In this document: one piece after another, positions 8,109-17,364 of the stretch
How the letters are laid out: each line of letters starts with the position of its first letter
How positions within the stretch are numbered: position 1 is the stretch's first letter
Assembly (NCBI RefSeq): GCF_001623875.1
Contig: NZ_LWAE01000005.1
Location: 248,001-312,000 of the forward strand
Reading direction: 5' to 3'
Length of the DNA stretch: 64,000 nt
Source of the DNA: Clostridium magnum DSM 2767
Lineage (GTDB): Bacteria > Bacillota > Clostridia > Clostridiales > Clostridiaceae
Made by a program: the position numbers and the translations under genes
The notes under the pieces: generated by a model
What the model saw: only the letters and a program-made list of their open reading frames with translations
Database searches by the model: none
What the model was told of the DNA's origin: nothing

Positions 8109-9452
8109 CTATAGTTCACCTGTAATTGAGGTGGATTTATCACTTAGTAAGAGCAATTTATTATTTAAAGGGCCTTTAGAAATAATTAAATTACTAATAT
8201 TATTATCAAAAAAGCTTAATTGCTCTCCGTCTTCATCTATGGAATTTAGGTCAAATTTTGGGGTAAGAGCTTCTCTAATACGCTTATCATCAAAGGCTAC
8301 AGTTCCGTAATATTTGCCTTTGCAAGTTATGAAATATTGAGCTCTTTTTATAACTATGCCAAGCTTTTTTAGATCAAAAAAGTCTAATGAATTAATTCTA
8401 CGAGCACTTACTATTTTTTTAGCACCACGTATTCCTATACCTGGGATTCTTATAAGAGTGTTATAGGGAGCTTTATTTATTTCAATAGGAAATAGATGAA
8501 TATTATTTAAAGCATAGGTTGTTTTTGGATCAAAATTAATATCAAAATTAGGATTCTTTTCATTTAGTAATTCATCTGCTTTGAACCCATAAATTCTTAG
8601 TAGCCAATCACCTTGATATAATCTATGTTCCCTGAGAGTAGGGGGAGTTTTAAGGTCAGGCAGATTCGTGCCGCTGTTAACAGGAATATATGCTGAATAG
8701 TAAACTCTTCTTAAATCAAATTTATTATATAAGTTTTCTGTTAGGTTTAGAATATTAAAATCACTTTCCTTTGTAGCTCCAACAATAAGCTGAGTACTTT
8801 GACCACCAGGCACAAATATAGGTGAATTTTTATATTTTTTACGTTCATACTTATTAGTAATAATATTATTTTTAATATTATTCATGGGCTTAAAAATATC
8901 TTCTTTACTTTTTTCAGGTGCTAATAGTTTAAGAGATTTGGATGAAGGAAGCTCTATATTTACACTCATTCTGTCTACAAGTGAACCAGCTTTTTTTATA
9001 AGGTCTTCATCTGCTCCGGGAATTGCTTTTAGATGAATATAACCTCTAAAGTTGTGTTCGTTTCTTAATTTGTGGACAACTGTTGTAAGGAGTTCCATGG
9101 TGAAATTGGTATTCTTAATAATAGAAGAACTTAAAAATAGTCCTTCTATATAATTCCTTCGATAAAAATTCATAGTTATATTCACAACTTCATCAGCAGT
9201 AAAAGAAGCTCTCTCAATATCATTAGATCTTCTATTAATACAGTAGGAACAATCATATATGCAATAATTTGTTAAAAGTATTTTAAGTAGGGATATACAT
9301 CTTCCATCTGGAGTAAAGCTGTGACATATACCACTTGGAGCAACTGAACCAATATTCCCTTTCTTTGAACTCCTATTTGAACCAGAAGATGAACAAGATA
9401 CATCATATTTAGCTGCACCAGCTAAAATTCGTAACTTTTCAGATATTTCCAT
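8109..9452 (-). CDS. Putative DNA modification/repair radical SAM protein (TIGR03916 family)
   Basis: A 447-residue protein. The radical SAM cluster motif is ILLTNYCIYDCSYCINRRSN (C-x3-C-x2-C, about residues 58-65), ligating a 4Fe-4S cluster that cleaves S-adenosylmethionine. The region after residue 300 contains a helix-hairpin-helix-like DNA-binding motif (RIPGIGIRGAKKIVSARR, near 345-362). Family members always occur with the TIGR03915 protein encoded downstream, and together they are thought to act on damaged or modified DNA; the reaction is unknown. The transcript ends at the hairpin at 7260. The start ATG is preceded by AAAGATTGGTGATAAAAT, a rather weak ribosome binding site. Confidence 0.9.
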   Translation of the reverse strand: MEISEKLRILAGAAKYDVSCSSSGSNRSSKKGNIGSVAPSGICHSFTPDGRCISLLKILLTNYCIYDCSYCINRRSNDIERASFTADEVVNITMNFYRRNYIEGLFLSSSIIKNTNFTMELLTTVVHKLRNEHNFRGYIHLKAIPGADEDLIKKAGSLVDRMSVNIELPSSKSLKLLAPEKSKEDIFKPMNNIKNNIITNKYERKKYKNSPIFVPGGQSTQLIVGATKESDFNILNLTENLYNKFDLRRVYYSAYIPVNSGTNLPDLKTPPTLREHRLYQGDWLLRIYGFKADELLNEKNPNFDINFDPKTTYALNNIHLFPIEINKAPYNTLIRIPGIGIRGAKKIVSARRINSLDFFDLKKLGIVIKRAQYFITCKGKYYGTVAFDDKRIREALTPKFDLNSIDEDGEQLSFFDNNISNLIISKGPLNNKLLLLSDKSTSITGEL

Positions 9453-9477
9453 ATTTTATCACCAATCTTTGTATTTT

Positions 9478-9522
9478 CATCAGATGAGGTTGAAAACACA
9501 TCTGATTTAAGTTTCACTTAAT
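9478..9522 (-). repeat. Dispersed structured repeat, partial copy C (hairpin 1 only)
   Basis: On the minus strand TAAGTGAAACTTAAATCAG leads into CAGATGTGTT / AACCTCATCTG. It matches the first 45 bases of copies A and B with further paired changes, but hairpin 2 is missing. It lies just upstream of the radical SAM gene. Confidence 0.7.
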
Positions 9523-9649
9523 GAGTTAAGTATAACTCATTATTTGCTAAAGAACAAGTGTTCTGTAGAAAAAGTTAGATTATGAAACTAAATTAGTAAA
9601 AAACATGGGGATTTTAATCCATAAAAATAACAGGATTGAATAAAGTAAT

Positions 9650-9677
9650 TTGTATTTTTTTTTTAATATTATATAAT
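9650..9677 (+). promoter_or_regulatory. Candidate sigma-A promoter for greA-like gene
   Basis: TTGTAT, 16-base T/A-rich spacer, TATAAT, located about 37 bases before the greA-like start codon. Confidence 0.45.
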
Positions 9678-9713
9678 ATTAACATAATATGTCTCGGGGA
9701 GGTTTAGCCTTGT

Positions 9714-10178
9714 ATGAAGAATATACTAACAGAAGAAAATATCAATAAACTTAAAGAAGAATTAGAATATAGAATGACAGTAAAAAGAGCTGAAATAGCA
9801 AGAGAAAAATTAGTAGCAGCTGCACATGGCGATAGGTCAGAAAATGCAGAATATAAAGAAGCTTGTAGAAATTATAGAGAAAATGATAATAGAATTCAAT
9901 ACTTATTAAGTATGATTTCAACTGCAACTATAATAGATGATAAAAGTGTAGATAAATCAGTGATAGGAATTAACAGTAAGTTTAGAATTAAATTTGTAGA
10001 GGATGAAGATGAAGCGATTGTATCATTAGTAACTACTATGGATTCAGACCCGGAAAATATGCTTATAAGTGTAGAATCAAATTTAGGAAAAGCGTTACTA
10101 GATAAAAAAGCTGGAGATATAGTTGAAGTTAATGCCCCAAGTGAAAAATATACAGTTGAAATACTAGAAATATTATAA
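9714..10178 (+). CDS. greA: GreA/GreB-family transcription elongation factor
   Basis: 154 residues, close to the usual 157. The N-terminal coiled coil carries the acidic tip motif AAAHGDRSENAEYKEA (about residues 42-57), whose Asp and Glu help RNA polymerase cleave backtracked RNA; standard GreA has GDLSENAEY. The C-terminal FKBP-like domain is present but the final GEI/FVV strand set is divergent (PSEKYTVEILEIL). It may therefore be a second, divergent GreA paralog and not the housekeeping copy. Ribosome binding site GGGGAGG precedes the ATG. It forms a single-gene unit. Confidence 0.8.
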   Translation: MKNILTEENINKLKEELEYRMTVKRAEIAREKLVAAAHGDRSENAEYKEACRNYRENDNRIQYLLSMISTATIIDDKSVDKSVIGINSKFRIKFVEDEDEAIVSLVTTMDSDPENMLISVESNLGKALLDKKAGDIVEVNAPSEKYTVEILEIL

Positions 10179-10271
10179 GAGTTTATAAGTTTTATTTTAA
10201 AAGCATAGATATATCTTTAAATGCTGTTTATTAGACCAATAGTTTGAACTTTAGGTGAAAGATCTTTATGA

Positions 10272-10634
10272 TTAAGTGTAGATTTAGCAACGGCATTAGC
10301 AAATAATACAAAAGAAATATTTTTAATTATTACTGAAAATAATGGGATTATTGAAAATTTAGATTATAAGATGATGGTAGAAGTGACCTGCCGAGTGGGA
10401 AGCAATGGAATAGAAACATTGACAGTAGGCAGTGTACCAACATTCTATAAGGGCTTGATGGAAAATCAATATGCCTACGGGAAGCTGACTGTGGATACTT
10501 GCTTAGAAGGAAGTTATAAAAAAGCATTACAGGCACTTGTATTGAATCGTACTGTTGTAAACACTGATGAGGCAAAGGACTTATTGGCGGATTTGATGGA
10601 AATTAATAAAAATTATTGGAATGAATTGAAATAA
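10272..10634 (+). pseudogene. GH4 6-phospho-glucosidase remnant (C-terminal quarter)
   Basis: The frame opens after a TGA at 10269 and encodes about 120 residues: VDLATALANNTKEIFLIITE, then MMVEVTCRVGSNGIETLTVG, VPTFYKGLMENQYAYGKLTV and LEGSYKKALQALVLNRTVV. These match the C-terminus of family 4 glycosidases acting on 6-phospho-alpha- or beta-glucosides (NAD and Mn dependent). About 320 N-terminal residues, including the NAD-binding and catalytic regions, are gone, and no start signal is present. A terminator follows at 10755. Confidence 0.8.
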
Positions 10635-10754
10635 AGTGTCAGTGAAATAAATACTTGACATAGGTTAGATTTAAAATCAAATTAAATCTACATTTACAAT
10701 ACAATGTAGTATCAAGGGAAACTCTGCTTGATGGACAAAACCCAGAGGATTATA

Positions 10755-10800
10755 TATAGCCACAAGATACTTAAAACATATCCTGTGGCTATATTTATTT
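10755..10800 (+). terminator. Rho-independent terminator
   Basis: Stem ATAGCCACAAGATA / TATCCTGTGGCTAT with a short A-rich loop and a T-rich tail. It may serve both the GH4 remnant on + and the convergent diguanylate cyclase gene on -. Confidence 0.75.
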
Positions 10801-10832
10801 AACAGTAGTAATACTTGTAGACAGAAGAATAT

Positions 10833-12608
10833 TCAGCTGGTGGAACAATTATTTTTGATTATAGTCTTAGCATCATAAAGCATAGTATCAGCTTGGTGAA
10901 TTAGCTCCTCAAAGGTAGTATTTACAGTAGGTAGACAGATCGAATAACCCATACTAATTGATAGCTCATAAGGTTTGTTTGAACTTGAATTATGCTTATG
11001 AAAGTTAATGTTAACACGTTCTATAATTTTTTTTGCTTCTTCCTCTGATGCTTTGTTAACTGAAATGGCAATAAATTCATCTCCGCTCATACGTGCAACT
11101 ATATCATCTTTTCCAAAGGTGTTTTTAAGAAGATGAGCTGTGCTTCTAATTGCTTCATCACCTTCCTTGTGGCCAAAAGAATCATTTATAGTTTTCAATT
11201 TATTTAAATCTCCAAAGAATAATGTAGACCTACCGCCAGTAATCAATGCAGCTTTAAACAGGTTACCACCTTGTTCATAAAAGCCTCGTCTATTTAGGAT
11301 TCCTGTTAATTCATCTATGTATACAGCTTTGTTTTCTTCAACAAGTTTCTCGATTTTGACGAATGCATCGGAAAACTTTGCTGCAAGCATATAAGACTGG
11401 GAAAATATAAAAATAAAAAATCCAAAGGGTATAAGGGAATTTGTATGCAATAATCCAGCGTGCAAAATCATATCATGGAATGCGGTGATTAGGAAAACAA
11501 TAAATCCAAATAAAATCATTAAAGCTCCCTGCTTTTTCTTAATAACAGCTTTAATAGTAATGAATAAAATATAAATGAAAAGCACTAAAGTCCATATTTC
11601 GTAATATATTAAAAAGGTCTCGTAAAACTCTATATTTGTAAATATTGTTACCAAGCTAATAAGCAGTGACACAATTTTCATCAAACGTACCATTTTAAAT
11701 GAAAATTCCTCAGTGAAAAGTTCTTTGAAAAACATAACTATAAATGGAATCCCAATATATACTGTTAAGTAGGCTATTTTATTAAACAGGTTAAATGGAA
11801 TGTTTGGAAAAACATCAAATATAATTCTTTCACCTACTAGCACATTTCTTAGAGCAACTATTAAACAAAATACTCCAAAATACAAAGGAGCTTTGTATTT
11901 TCGTCTTTTGTAATATAATGCAAAGTGATAAATTCCCATGATAAAAAGACATCCAATAATAAATGCATCTGACGCTACATTTACGATATATGCTCTTTTT
12001 ATTTGAGTATCAGTACCTAAAAAAACACTTTGAATCTTGCCGGTTACATTATTAAAGTTTGACGTTTGAATGACAAGCTCTATTTCCCTATTGTCATTCT
12101 TAAAAAAAGCAATTTGATGCTCAAAACTTTCGATTGCAGTATTGGCATCTTTACCTACTGTTCCGGAAGAAGCTACTAGTTGTCCGTTAACCCATATTTT
12201 AGATGCTGAAAGTATGGATTGAGTTTTTATTCCATAAAGACTATCATCATTCCCTTTCGTTTTAATTACAAGTCGCATTGTACCGTAGCCGAATTTAGGT
12301 AATTTATTGTTGTTTACAGTATTAACGAATGAATTAGGAACTTTAAAAAAATCCAATGGTTTCTTATTGTTGTTTTTAAAATCCTTAGGTTCTAGTAGTT
12401 CTCCCCGGTATAATTCCCATTGTCCATCTAGTTTAGCAAGTCCATCTTTTTGAAAGTTCCAATTACTTAAATCAATTATTCCTTGTGAAGCTTTTGGTGC
12501 GATACTTTTTTTACCTTCACACCCGCACAGAAAAAGTATTGTTAGGATTAGTAATAAAATAATCATATTTTGTTTTTTTCTAAGTAAGTTATTTTTATAA
12601 AACATCAA
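10833..12608 (-). CDS. Membrane diguanylate cyclase with 7TMR-DISM sensor
   Basis: 591 residues. An N-terminal hydrophobic segment ends in LTILFLCGCEG, possibly a lipobox. An extracellular domain follows (DGQWELYRGELL, PKFGYGTMRLVI; 7TMR-DISM extracellular type, about 50-210), then seven predicted membrane helices (about 215-410) and a GGDEF domain (about 435-585) with DELTGILNRRGF, FGDLNKLKTINDSFGHKEGDEA and active-site MSGDEF. The SGDEF variant is usually still active in c-di-GMP synthesis. The RxxD inhibitory site is replaced by GKDD, so classic product inhibition is probably absent. The start overlaps the end of a 69-residue upstream gene by 14 bases, suggesting coupling. Confidence 0.88.
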   Translation of the reverse strand: MMFYKNNLLRKKQNMIILLLILTILFLCGCEGKKSIAPKASQGIIDLSNWNFQKDGLAKLDGQWELYRGELLEPKDFKNNNKKPLDFFKVPNSFVNTVNNNKLPKFGYGTMRLVIKTKGNDDSLYGIKTQSILSASKIWVNGQLVASSGTVGKDANTAIESFEHQIAFFKNDNREIELVIQTSNFNNVTGKIQSVFLGTDTQIKRAYIVNVASDAFIIGCLFIMGIYHFALYYKRRKYKAPLYFGVFCLIVALRNVLVGERIIFDVFPNIPFNLFNKIAYLTVYIGIPFIVMFFKELFTEEFSFKMVRLMKIVSLLISLVTIFTNIEFYETFLIYYEIWTLVLFIYILFITIKAVIKKKQGALMILFGFIVFLITAFHDMILHAGLLHTNSLIPFGFFIFIFSQSYMLAAKFSDAFVKIEKLVEENKAVYIDELTGILNRRGFYEQGGNLFKAALITGGRSTLFFGDLNKLKTINDSFGHKEGDEAIRSTAHLLKNTFGKDDIVARMSGDEFIAISVNKASEEEAKKIIERVNINFHKHNSSSNKPYELSISMGYSICLPTVNTTFEELIHQADTMLYDAKTIIKNNCSTS

Positions 12609-12804
12609 TCAACGGTCTTTCTAAAAGTTTTTCCTTATTTATTAATAGATCTTCTGATTTTATTACCATCCCAACATTAAACAACTGACTTGCGGTGAAA
12701 AATTCATCAATTTTGCTGATTATAAGCATCCCATGAAAAAGAGCAAGATATTCTGTTTTTAATGTATCTTTAGTTTCGTCGTAAAGAACGGTGCTATGTT
12801 CCAT
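12595..12804 (-). CDS. Small protein encoded upstream of and overlapping the cyclase
   Basis: 69 residues from an ATG with GGGGGTGG about six bases upstream. The sequence is soluble and helical with a hydrophobic stretch (LALFHGMLIISKIDEFF). Its stop lies 14 bases inside the cyclase gene, which fits translational coupling. No family recognised; it could be a small regulator or a decayed gene end. Confidence 0.5.
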   Translation of the reverse strand: MEHSTVLYDETKDTLKTEYLALFHGMLIISKIDEFFTASQLFNVGMVIKSEDLLINKEKLLERPLIDVL

Positions 12805-13074
12805 AAGATACCACCCCCATCTGGTTTGCCGAATTTTATAATTTATCTATAATATTTTCACTATTGCATATTGATTGGCATTTGTCAAGGTAACTGGTTC
12901 GTTGTGGTTAAGGTAGAGTTAGGTAATATGAAGAACACTTTTCTTAGCTTTTTACGATAAATGAAAATGTTATGAATGGTTTTTGTATAAAAGAAATAAC
13001 AGATTATTAATTTGACTAATAAAAAAAGAGTATCTTCCTTGGTGAAGATGCTCTTTTAGCTTATATAAAATACA
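12805..13074. other. Intergenic region with an orphan hairpin
   Basis: No gene seen. An AAAAGAGTATCTTC / GAAGATGCTCTTTT hairpin at 13022-13060 has a T-run on the minus strand and looks like a terminator, yet no minus-strand gene ends there; it may be left from a lost gene. Confidence 0.5.
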
Positions 13075-13103
13075 TTGACAATAAAAGTCATAAATGCTAC
13101 AAT
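13075..13103 (+). promoter_or_regulatory. Sigma-A promoter for the DUF6323-DUF6179 operon
   Basis: TTGACA, exactly 17 bases, TACAAT; about 80 bases upstream of the first start codon. Confidence 0.75.
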
Positions 13104-13184
13104 ACATAATTATAGAGTATGTCAAATTAATCATAACACATTGAAATCAAAAAGTCAATACTTTTTTGAAAGGAAGTTTTAAAG

Positions 13185-13652
13185 GTGAAAAAATCTATTG
13201 ATTTATTTAAAAGTAACTTACTAGAGAAACAAGTTTTTAATGAAATATTTCAGTGTAATGAATTTACAAGTGAATATGGATTAAAGCTTTCCGAGGAAGA
13301 TGTTAAGGAAATTATTAACACAAGAAATGTGGCGCTAGAAAAAAGCGGAAGGATAGAGTTTAATGGTCAAATTATAAACAAAATTATTAGAGCCTTTTGT
13401 GATTCACCCTATATATCACAATATAATTACAGTGATACAATAAATGAACTTGTGGAGATTTTTTATAATTATAAGAATGAAACTCTAGATTATATTGGTG
13501 ATGATGAATTAATAGAAATTATGAAAAAGAATTTTGATAACTACTGCCAAGGATCATTGGAACTTTTAGAAGGAAAAGTATTATATAAAATTGCTGATAA
13601 TATAAGGAATGGATTTAAGGATTATACAAATCTTGATAATGAAAAGGACTGA
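13185..13652 (+). CDS. DUF6323 family protein
   Basis: 155 residues with a ribosome binding site GAAAGGAAG. It matches my recollection of DUF6323: the block LSEEDVKEIINTRNVAL followed by GRIEFNGQIINKIIRAFCDSPYISQYNY, and the end CQGSLELLEGKVL. No signal peptide. It is nearly always followed by a DUF6179 gene, as here, with the stop and next start overlapping as TGATG, so the two are translationally coupled and their products may form a complex. The function is unknown. Confidence 0.75.
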   Translation: MKKSIDLFKSNLLEKQVFNEIFQCNEFTSEYGLKLSEEDVKEIINTRNVALEKSGRIEFNGQIINKIIRAFCDSPYISQYNYSDTINELVEIFYNYKNETLDYIGDDELIEIMKKNFDNYCQGSLELLEGKVLYKIADNIRNGFKDYTNLDNEKD

Positions 13653-15010
13653 TGGATATGGGAGAGACTAATGCTATTCAAAAATATGGCTATTTTATAG
13701 GGGATAATTTTAGTGAGGAAGATTTTTTAAAGAATTTTTTAGCAAGCTGTTACGAGAAGAAGCTGCTGGATGACATTACTTTAGGAAAAATATATTATGA
13801 AAGAATGGAACTTTTAAAGGTGAAATTGAGATATTACACAAAAGATGAGAGTAGTTCAGTTATGGTAGAGACCGCTGAAAGTATTTCACAGTGTATTGAT
13901 TATACTATAGGGATTTATTTGAAAACCTTTGACAATATAGAATTTATAATAGAGGAACTAAAGCATACCAGCTTATCGGATATGCTAAAAATAGGGCAGG
14001 ATTTAATTAATAAAAAAATATTACACAGTAAAAGGCTGTTTCATAAAATCAATGAAAGTAGGCTTAAAGTTGATAATTACTCATATAACGATACTATAGA
14101 CTATGGCATTCTATTATTTTTTAAAGAATATGATGATTTTTTTGCAGCTCATGAAACTCCAGGATCAATAGATTACCAGCTCTGTATTGATAATATGAAC
14201 TATATAGGTATTGAGTATATATATAATTATTTAGAGACATTAAGCTTAGAAAATGAGTTTTGTAATAACTTTGACATTAGTGAAGTTAATAAGTTATTAA
14301 AGGCTTATGATAAAAAGTGTGAATTGTTACTGATAAATATATTTGAATTACTATTAATTAACTCGCTAGGTGTAGTCGTATGCGGAAAAGATTTAAATAA
14401 CCTTAATATTAGTTGTTTGGATAGGGAGTATATAAAAAATAGATTAGGAAAATTATCTTTAGAAGAATTACAAAAGGAATTACTAAAATGTTCAAAAATA
14501 TGCTGCGAAATTTTAGGTGTTAAAAATGAATCCTTGATAACTTATATTAAAAAGTCTACATTAGAAGTAAGTTCATTGATAAATGAAAGCATAAAACTAA
14601 ATAAACTAGAAACGGTGTTTATATCCTTTAATGAAGGCAGTGTCCATAAAATAATTGAGTATACTGATGGTGAAAAGATGACAAACTCTGAATTTAAAAA
14701 GCTAAGTGAAGAAATTCGAGACTGCTCTTTAGTAGAAGACAAAATTGAATTAATTAAAAATAACATTAAGAGTCTAGAAGATTTAGCTGATATATTAAGT
14801 GCTGATTGTTTATTTGAAGATGAATATAGTAACTATTTCAAAAGCTTATCTAAAATGGAAATTATTCTTTTATCAAAATATATATATGAGAGAAGTTTTG
14901 AAAATGAATATGAAAAAGGATGGTATTATGAATTTGATAAGTTCATTTTGAGTTTAAGTGAAGAGGAACAGTTAGCAATAAGAGAATCTAAAGAAAGAAT
15001 ACAGTTCTAA
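13652..15010 (+). CDS. DUF6179 domain-containing protein
   Basis: 452 residues, soluble, helical and acidic, starting at the ATG that overlaps the DUF6323 stop. The body contains MLKIGQDLINKKILHSKRLF-like helices and, after residue 130, a long domain ending YYEFDKFILSLSEEEQLAIRE. Assigned to DUF6179 mainly by its pairing with DUF6323 and overall length. No catalytic motif is evident. A strong terminator follows directly, closing a two-gene operon driven by the promoter at 13075. Confidence 0.7.
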   Translation: MDMGETNAIQKYGYFIGDNFSEEDFLKNFLASCYEKKLLDDITLGKIYYERMELLKVKLRYYTKDESSSVMVETAESISQCIDYTIGIYLKTFDNIEFIIEELKHTSLSDMLKIGQDLINKKILHSKRLFHKINESRLKVDNYSYNDTIDYGILLFFKEYDDFFAAHETPGSIDYQLCIDNMNYIGIEYIYNYLETLSLENEFCNNFDISEVNKLLKAYDKKCELLLINIFELLLINSLGVVVCGKDLNNLNISCLDREYIKNRLGKLSLEELQKELLKCSKICCEILGVKNESLITYIKKSTLEVSSLINESIKLNKLETVFISFNEGSVHKIIEYTDGEKMTNSEFKKLSEEIRDCSLVEDKIELIKNNIKSLEDLADILSADCLFEDEYSNYFKSLSKMEIILLSKYIYERSFENEYEKGWYYEFDKFILSLSEEEQLAIRESKERIQF

Positions 15011-15012
15011 AT

Positions 15013-15048
15013 AAAAGAGAACAGGTATTGGCCTGCTCTTTTTTTAGA
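15013..15048 (+). terminator. Rho-independent terminator
   Basis: AAGAGAACAGG / CCTGCTCTT stem with a six-base loop and seven Ts, immediately after the DUF6179 gene. Confidence 0.9.
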
Positions 15049-15094
15049 TATATGATTCATTTATATATGATTTAGATATCAGTTACTTATAATT

Positions 15095-16333
15095 TTATTG
15101 ACCATTAGCCTTTAAGACGTTGGCTTGGTGCTTTGCGTCTAATACTGGATTAGCATGTCCCAAGGAATTATAGAAGTATAAATCAGTATGACCATCAAAT
15201 CCATTATCAGGAATAGTTTCAACTCCATGAGGCATAGCTGTTAGACTGACTGCCATTTGGTAGTTTACTCCACCTTTTGTGAAATATAGAACCATTGGCC
15301 TCTTGTGTGTATTATTCCAAGACCAATATCCATAGATAGACTTCATAACATTAGTATCAGCAAGTGTTAACGGTTCCACGTCACTGTGATTTGATCCAGC
15401 CATGTAATTTACTTTGAAGGTTTTACCAGTGCCTAAATCCTTTAAAGTACCTTCTGTACCAACTGTCCAAAGTCTCATTGCATTTTCCCAAGTGTATATA
15501 TCGCCAAAATTATTATTTACTCTCGCTTTCATCATGGCAATACCTACGGGTTTAACAATTTGAGTTGAATTCACTGGAATAGTTAATATTTGTGTAGGTA
15601 CTACAAAATCTGATACGAGCATATTTGACTTCATTATAGCTTCTACTGATGTATTATATCTTTTTGCTATAGTCCAAAGGTTATCTCCAACAACTACCTT
15701 ATAGTTTACCGTTTCAACTACTGGTACTGCAGGAGTTGGTGTTTTTACCTCTGTCTGTGACATTGTACCGTTAATTAATAATACTTGTCCTAATTTTAAT
15801 GTAGTTGAAGTCAAATTGTTAAGCTTTACAATGTTGTCTACGGTAGTATTATATTTTCTTGATATAAGCCATAATGTATCACCAGAAACTACAGTATGAG
15901 TAATGTTTTGAGCCACTTGAGTTTTTTCTACTGGGGGTGTAGGAGCTTCTACTGAAGCAGGGGGGATTATACCTTCGATTAGTAGTTCTTGTCCTATTTT
16001 TAAAGTGCTTGTTGTCAAGTTGTTTTGCTTCATTATGATATCAGTAGTGGTTCCATATTGTCTTGATATGATCCATAGGGTATCGCCAGCTACTACTGTG
16101 TGAACAAGATTTAGTTTTAAAGTTTGTCCTATCTTTAAAATATCTGAAGTTAGGCCGTTCCATTTTTTTAGGTTATCAATAGTAACATTATATTTTTTTG
16201 ATATTCCCCAAAGAGAATCTCCTGCCACTACTGTATAAGTATTATTTAAAGTTTGTGCATGAGTTATATAAGGTAGAAATAAACCTGTTCCTATTACTGA
16301 AGCTAAAATCAAAGTTAATATCTTCTTTTTCAT
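15095..16333 (-). CDS. Secreted protein with four LysM domains
   Basis: 412 residues from the ATG with GGGGGAAGTGACA as ribosome binding site; a further ATG at 16348 lies upstream of that site and is unlikely. A signal peptide (KKKILTLILASVIGTGLFLP, cleavage after THA) is followed by four LysM repeats, each with a GD(S/T/N)LW.I core: YTVVAGDSLWGIS, HTVVAGDTLWIIS, HTVVSGDTLWLIS and YKVVVGDNLWTIA. LysM binds N-acetylglucosamine chains of peptidoglycan. The C-terminal about 150 residues (YTWENAMRLW, AGSNHSDVEPL, GHTDLYFYNSLGHANP) form a domain seen in other clostridial LysM proteins, with several conserved His and Asp, function unknown. Monocistronic. Confidence 0.88.
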   Translation of the reverse strand: MKKKILTLILASVIGTGLFLPYITHAQTLNNTYTVVAGDSLWGISKKYNVTIDNLKKWNGLTSDILKIGQTLKLNLVHTVVAGDTLWIISRQYGTTTDIIMKQNNLTTSTLKIGQELLIEGIIPPASVEAPTPPVEKTQVAQNITHTVVSGDTLWLISRKYNTTVDNIVKLNNLTSTTLKLGQVLLINGTMSQTEVKTPTPAVPVVETVNYKVVVGDNLWTIAKRYNTSVEAIMKSNMLVSDFVVPTQILTIPVNSTQIVKPVGIAMMKARVNNNFGDIYTWENAMRLWTVGTEGTLKDLGTGKTFKVNYMAGSNHSDVEPLTLADTNVMKSIYGYWSWNNTHKRPMVLYFTKGGVNYQMAVSLTAMPHGVETIPDNGFDGHTDLYFYNSLGHANPVLDAKHQANVLKANGQ

Positions 16334-16644
16334 TGTCACTTCCCCCATTAATTTAATATTTTAAAGAACTTATCTATTTTTGAAAATTAAGAATATTGAC
16401 TTACAAGTGAAATCAATTAATCGATTTCCTATTGTTTATACCTATCTTAACAGAGAAATTTGACTTTGGATAGTTGAGTTTCAATAGAAAAAAAGGAAGT
16501 TTAATCCTCTTGTTAAGCCTTGCACTAGAAGGTATACCTAGTATTAGTTAATATACTTTATTGCTAAGCTTGAGAAGGAAGAAAATCAGTTTAGTAATAT
16601 TTATAAGTTTTTCCTTAAATCATTGACTTATTTCTTCTTGCAGT
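16334..16644. other. Intergenic region, nothing clear
   Basis: AT-rich spacer holding the promoter region of the LysM gene. No open frame, repeat or hairpin of note. Confidence 0.4.
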
Positions 16645-16698
16645 AAAAAATAGCTTTTTATAACAATTTAATTTTGTCATAGAAAGCTATTTTTAAAG
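16645..16698. terminator. Bidirectional-looking terminator after the cupin gene
   Basis: AAAAATAGCTTTTT and AGAAAGCTATTTTT flank an AT-rich loop; it lies 25 bases beyond the cupin stop on the minus strand. Confidence 0.65.
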
Positions 16699-16722
16699 AC
16701 TTCATTCACAGTACGTTTGATA

Positions 16723-17364
16723 TCAGTGGTGGTCCTCTTCAGCAGCTTGTGCAATTGCTTTAGTTTCATGAACTGTACCACTTGGATGCTGAGGTGGTGC
16801 ATAGATAGAGTACAATTTAAGTGGTTTATTACCGGTGTTAACTATATTGTGCCATTTACCAGCAGGTATGATGATTGCAAAATCATCATAGACTTTTCTT
16901 TGAAAATTCAAGTTATCCTTCCTATCACCCATTTTAACAAGTCCTTGACCTTCTTCAATACGTAAAAATTGATCAACGTCTGGATGAAGTTCTAAACCTA
17001 TATCTTCTCCAACCTTGATGCTCATCAAAGTAAGCTGCAAATGCTTTCCTGTCCATAAAGTGGTACGAAAAGCATTATTTTGCTTAGTAACCTCATCAAT
17101 GTTAACTACAAAGGGTTCTGGTCCATAATCTTTTAAGTGAATTATACGATGATCTTCTGCAGGTTGTAAAGAATCATACCTTGAATTATTCTCCACTTTA
17201 TCAGTAAAAGGAGTATATTGATTGGTAATGTATGGGGTATACATTGGTGGATTAATATAGTAAGGACATGGATAAGCTTCCCAAGTATTATACATCATGT
17301 CCGGGTCATAATTTGGTGTGTTACGGAAATAAGGACATGGGTAAAGTTCATAAGAATTACACAT
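16723..17364 (-). CDS. Cupin domain protein with Cys/Pro/Tyr-rich N-terminus
   Basis: 213 residues from the ATG ten bases after GAGAGG; two upstream in-frame ATGs lack such a site. The first 55 residues contain a repeated motif, YELYPCPYFRNTP and WEAYPCPYYINPP, which looks low-complexity and exposed. The cupin domain follows, with metal-type motif 1 GLELHPDVDQFLRIEEGQG and motif 2 IPAGKWHNIVNTGNKPLKLY. Sugar-phosphate isomerase-like and spore-associated cupins share this fold; ligand unknown. It ends with AAEEDHH, a possible metal-binding tail. Divergent from the two-component genes upstream. Confidence 0.85.
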   Translation of the reverse strand: MCNSYELYPCPYFRNTPNYDPDMMYNTWEAYPCPYYINPPMYTPYITNQYTPFTDKVENNSRYDSLQPAEDHRIIHLKDYGPEPFVVNIDEVTKQNNAFRTTLWTGKHLQLTLMSIKVGEDIGLELHPDVDQFLRIEEGQGLVKMGDRKDNLNFQRKVYDDFAIIIPAGKWHNIVNTGNKPLKLYSIYAPPQHPSGTVHETKAIAQAAEEDHH

